A DNA stretch of 64,000 bases, from the NCBI GenBank assembly GCA_023251875.1, contig JAHEXY010000001.1, positions 434,001-498,000 of the forward strand, read 5' to 3'. The notes below the pieces were generated by a model, which saw only the letters and a program-made list of their open reading frames with translations, had not been told where the DNA came from and searched no databases. A program made the translations under genes and the position numbers. The DNA comes from Bacteroidota bacterium. GTDB taxonomy: Bacteria > Bacteroidota > Bacteroidia > JAHEXY01. Shown here one piece after another: positions 61,016 through 64,000 of the stretch; within the stretch, counting starts at the first letter, position 1; every line of letters begins with the position of its first letter.

Positions 61016-61345
61016 GGCTTGTTGGATAATATATTCTTGTTCTTGTACGTAAAAACATAGCAAATTGTTACACTTAATGCCATTTATTTTTAATTGCGAA
61101 ACGAATTATACTACAAAAAATTGTTTGCTTATTTTATTTGTCAGAAGCTAAGAGGGAAATCCTTAACGAAGTTAAACGAAAGCTAGCATTTATACATTAA
61201 GAAATAATTACAATTAGTTTAATAAATCTGCATAAATACAATGCATAAACAACCATTTTACTACAAGAAGAATTTCTAAAATTCAATTCCATTGAGATAT
61301 GAAGCCATTAGAAACGACATTACAATTTAAAGATAAAAGCAACAA

Positions 61346-64000
61346 TTACTCTGTAATAATAATTTTATTTGCCCAATAATTATTTGGTGTTTGAATTACC
61401 AAATTATAAATACCTGTAGCAATATTAGGAATATCTGAGACATGAAGCACATGCTCATATGTATTTTCATCATCTTGATTGCTGTAAATAAGCTTTCCGA
61501 ACATATCAAAAATGCTTATATTCAAATTCTCACTAGCGCTATTTGATTTAAAGAATAAATCTTGATTTTTTGCAATAGGATTAGGATAAACCAGCCAATT
61601 AGAAACGTTAACATTATCACCAAGAATAGCTACTGCTACCAATGCAGAATAAGTATAGTTGCCATTAAAATCAACTTGTTTAAGCCGATAATAAGAGGTT
61701 CCTTGTAAAGGATATTCATCCCTACTTTTATATTCTAATGGAATGTTGCTATTTCCGGCTCCTTCTAGTTTTACCGCTTCTTCAAAATCAGTTCCGTTAA
61801 CAGAACGTTCTACAACAAAATAATCATTATCAATTTCTGTAGCTGTTGCCCAATTCAATTCAACTTTATTACTCATTTCAGTAGCTTGAAAATACAAAAG
61901 CTCAACCGGTAATGGATTACTAGAAGTAAGTGAACCAAAAGTAAAAGGACTAAAGGATGTTGAAGTTACATTTGCTTTAATACTGCCCGATACACCAGAA
62001 CCCACACCACCTGTAGTAGCTGAATTACCCAATGTTTCCCACTGGCTTGTAGCTGAATTATAATGAGAAACAACCAAATTAGATAGGTCATTAATACCAT
62101 GAGCAGAGGCATCGTCCCAAAATAAAGTTACTTTAGAAGTTCCTGTTCCTGTAACACGGCTAAGTGTCCAATATTCTATTGTACTGATATTGGCAATAGC
62201 AGTTTCTTTATGTGTAACATCCGTATAAGCTTGCTTTTTATATTCTGCTTCAAAGGTAGAATTTGATGAAGGTGCAGTAATTCCAATTTTTGCCAAGTTT
62301 GTTCCATTACCTACCATAAAAGTAAATGCTGCATTTCCGGTTTTTCGTAAAGGTCCAATCACATGACTACTTGCAGAACCACCTGAAAGAGATCCTCCGG
62401 AAGCAACTTCTAAATAATTGGTAGATGTAGTTTGAATTCTCCCATTCGTAAGCGTAAGTGTTCCATTTACAGATACACTTCCTTCCATTGTTAATTGTGG
62501 TGACGATGAGGAACTATTATTAATAGTTAAATTTTGATACGTAAATCCGTCTGTACCCGAACCTGCATTTTTAGCCAGTATTTGTGATGCCACCCCATCA
62601 TAATCAACCGTTGAGCTTGCCCCTGCATTTAATATTCCATATGTATTAGGAGAAGCATTGCGAAGAAAATTTTTGCCAATATGTAAAATAGAAGAAGTAT
62701 TTAGCGTAATTTGTTCTCTGCTAGAAGATGTAGCTCCTTTCATATCAATGTTGCCTTTTACATCCATTACCGAACTCCCATCTAATTGAAACAATATTAA
62801 ATCGGCATTTTCTGTATTGTCTAAATCAAGATCATTATAAACAGTAATTTGACCAGATGTAGCCGGATTTATAGTAAAATTACGCCCCCCTCCTTTTACA
62901 ACATTAAATGTGCCGTACACAGTTAAAATTGCAGTACTATTTACATTGATAAAAAAATCACGGTTATTGGTAAGGTTGGTAGTAAAACTTCTAGTAGTAT
63001 AGGGCCCCGATATCGGACCTATCTTAATAGTAGAAGAGTTATTCATAGTAATGGTAAAATCATTATTGGTTTGGTTGGTACAGTTTAAAGTAATGTTTGC
63101 ACTACTATCAACGGTAATGCCAGCTGTATTACTCATTGTAATTTTACCCGAATTATTTCCATTGGAATCTCCATAAGTAAGGGTCATGTTTTTATGAAAA
63201 ATAAAATCTGCATCTTCTGCCAAATAAATTTGCATATCCGCCCCATCATTTTTACTCACAATAAAATTTCCATCTACTCTCAATTGCGCATCAGCGGCTG
63301 AACCATTAGCATTCTGATTTAAATGTATCTGCAAATGATTCGATCCATTTTGTGTAAAAGTCATGTTGCCATAAACATTCATAGCGGCATCTCTATCCAT
63401 TTCAAGTTTAAGAATTTCACCCTCGATCATGGTAAACGAACAACTTTTTGCAAGCAAGCCATTATTTATGCCCATATTAAATTGCGAAGTGTTATCCATA
63501 TCAATAATCATATCACAATTACTACGGGTAACTTCATTCATGGTAGCTGAAGTATTACCACTTACAGTTATTTTACTAGTATTGGCTAATGCAATTGTAA
63601 AATCACTATTATTAGCTGATGCGGATGCACAGGTAAAAGAAAAATCTCCTCCCACCTTTACTTCTGCACTGTTTGATAAATCAAGGGTTACATCTTCGGC
63701 ATTATTTTTATCAATAGTAAAACTACCATCCACTTTAAAATTCTCTGTTCCTGAATTGTTCGACATGCTGATCAAGAAATTTTGTCCACCATCAATATCT
63801 GCTAATAAATTACCTGCAGTATAAAATTTGGAACCACTATCCATCACATACTGAAAATCTCCTGCCCCATTCATGTCAATTGTTACACCCGATGTTGCAT
63901 TTATTTGTGACGTATTACTTTGGCTAATTACAAAATGATTTCCGGCATCCATCCTAAACAATGCAGTTCCTGTAACATTAATAACGGAAGCATCTACCAT
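61346..64000 (-). CDS. Giant secreted repeat protein, T9SS type A (5' end outside window)
   Basis: 884 residues are visible; the start probably lies beyond 64000, since the first visible residues are already in repeats. Residues about 1-480 are degenerate repeats of 25-35 residues with Asn/Thr/Ser-rich strands (SFTIDKNNAEDVTLDLSNSA, NNDFTITMNNSSTIKIG), as in right-handed beta-helices. A second beta-rich region (about 490-680) has LTLTNGRIQTTSTNYLEVAS. Then an FN3-like segment (ELNWATATEIDNDYFVVERS) and a type A sorting domain in the last 80 residues (VYPNPIAKNQDLFFKSN, TGIYNLVIQ). Probably an adhesin on the cell surface. Confidence 0.8.
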   Translation of the reverse strand: MVDASVINVTGTALFRMDAGNHFVISQSNTSQINATSGVTIDMNGAGDFQYVMDSGSKFYTAGNLLADIDGGQNFLISMSNNSGTENFKVDGSFTIDKNNAEDVTLDLSNSAEVKVGGDFSFTCASASANNSDFTIALANTSKITVSGNTSATMNEVTRSNCDMIIDMDNTSQFNMGINNGLLAKSCSFTMIEGEILKLEMDRDAAMNVYGNMTFTQNGSNHLQIHLNQNANGSAADAQLRVDGNFIVSKNDGADMQIYLAEDADFIFHKNMTLTYGDSNGNNSGKITMSNTAGITVDSSANITLNCTNQTNNDFTITMNNSSTIKIGPISGPYTTRSFTTNLTNNRDFFINVNSTAILTVYGTFNVVKGGGRNFTINPATSGQITVYNDLDLDNTENADLILFQLDGSSVMDVKGNIDMKGATSSSREQITLNTSSILHIGKNFLRNASPNTYGILNAGASSTVDYDGVASQILAKNAGSGTDGFTYQNLTINNSSSSSPQLTMEGSVSVNGTLTLTNGRIQTTSTNYLEVASGGSLSGGSASSHVIGPLRKTGNAAFTFMVGNGTNLAKIGITAPSSNSTFEAEYKKQAYTDVTHKETAIANISTIEYWTLSRVTGTGTSKVTLFWDDASAHGINDLSNLVVSHYNSATSQWETLGNSATTGGVGSGVSGSIKANVTSTSFSPFTFGSLTSSNPLPVELLYFQATEMSNKVELNWATATEIDNDYFVVERSVNGTDFEEAVKLEGAGNSNIPLEYKSRDEYPLQGTSYYRLKQVDFNGNYTYSALVAVAILGDNVNVSNWLVYPNPIAKNQDLFFKSNSASENLNISIFDMFGKLIYSNQDDENTYEHVLHVSDIPNIATGIYNLVIQTPNNYWANKIIITE

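Noticed and set aside
61064-61345. Search for a gene in the 282-base gap
   Set aside because: No reading frame with family or signal features and no clear repeat; nothing supportable there.

Overview
The window is a chromosomal stretch of a low-GC member of the Bacteroidota. The evidence is: secreted proteins carrying type IX secretion (T9SS) sorting domains of type A and type B, a GldM core component of the T9SS, DUF1573/YajC/YbbR/CoaE gene order, GLPGLI/DUF4412-like proteins, and promoter-like sites matching the Bacteroidota consensus (TTTG, about 19 bases, TAnnTTTG), clearest before leucine dehydrogenase and glutamate dehydrogenase. No rRNA, tRNA, CRISPR array or phage was seen, so the lineage cannot be narrowed further from the sequence alone.

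Layout. 1-6.8 kb: three surface or secreted T9SS type B proteins made of Ig-like repeats, two of them tandem paralogues. 6.9-20.1 kb (minus strand): a copper/heavy-metal resistance cluster with a small Cys-rich HYC_CC_PP protein, a heavy-metal-binding lipoprotein, a PKD lipoprotein with a Met-rich insert, a Tat-exported multicopper oxidase, a beta-barrel protein, an HMA metallochaperone, a CusA-type RND pump split into two ORFs, a DUF559 nuclease-like gene, a CusC/TolC protein, two CusB-type adaptors, a T9SS-sorted thioredoxin-like protein and a further outer-membrane protein. 20.4-26.6 kb: secreted proteins, glutamate dehydrogenase, a RelE-type toxin-antitoxin pair, and a TolC protein beside the relic of a MacB-type permease. 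26.7-33.3 kb: polysaccharide export (tyrosine autokinase, Wza-like channel, glycosyltransferase) and an MsbA-like ABC exporter. 33.4-38.3 kb (plus): leucine dehydrogenase and the nusB-DUF1573-yajC-ybbR-coaE housekeeping block. 38.4-46.6 kb: an orphan gldM, two genes of reductive pyrimidine catabolism (a beta-ureidopropionase-like hydrolase and preT) separated by small accessory genes, a truncated RAYT transposase, an MNT-HEPN module and a stand-alone thiH. 46.7-64 kb: surface proteins, arginine decarboxylase and arginase/agmatinase, a NlpC/P60 hydrolase, a second RelE-type pair, LpxH, an M1 peptidase, a CYTH-like membrane protein, a sphingomyelinase-like phosphodiesterase and a partial giant T9SS protein.

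The most unusual signal is not a gene but the way small dispersed hairpin repeats have entered genes. In the metal cluster, repeats encode the n-regions of signal peptides (the outer-membrane protein at 6904, both CusB adaptors, and CusC). One repeat forms the C-terminus of a CusB, and another splits cusA exactly at a cytoplasmic loop. The DUF559 nuclease gene lies between two subtypes of the same hairpin, each present on both sides in inverted orientation, which looks like a nuclease-plus-repeat cassette. A four-helix-bundle (23S intervening-sequence type) gene at 42.7 kb is separately bounded by 34-base inverted repeats with only two mismatches. Together with REP hairpins around a RAYT fragment and two MITE-like elements, the window shows several distinct non-autonomous repeat systems acting on one genome.
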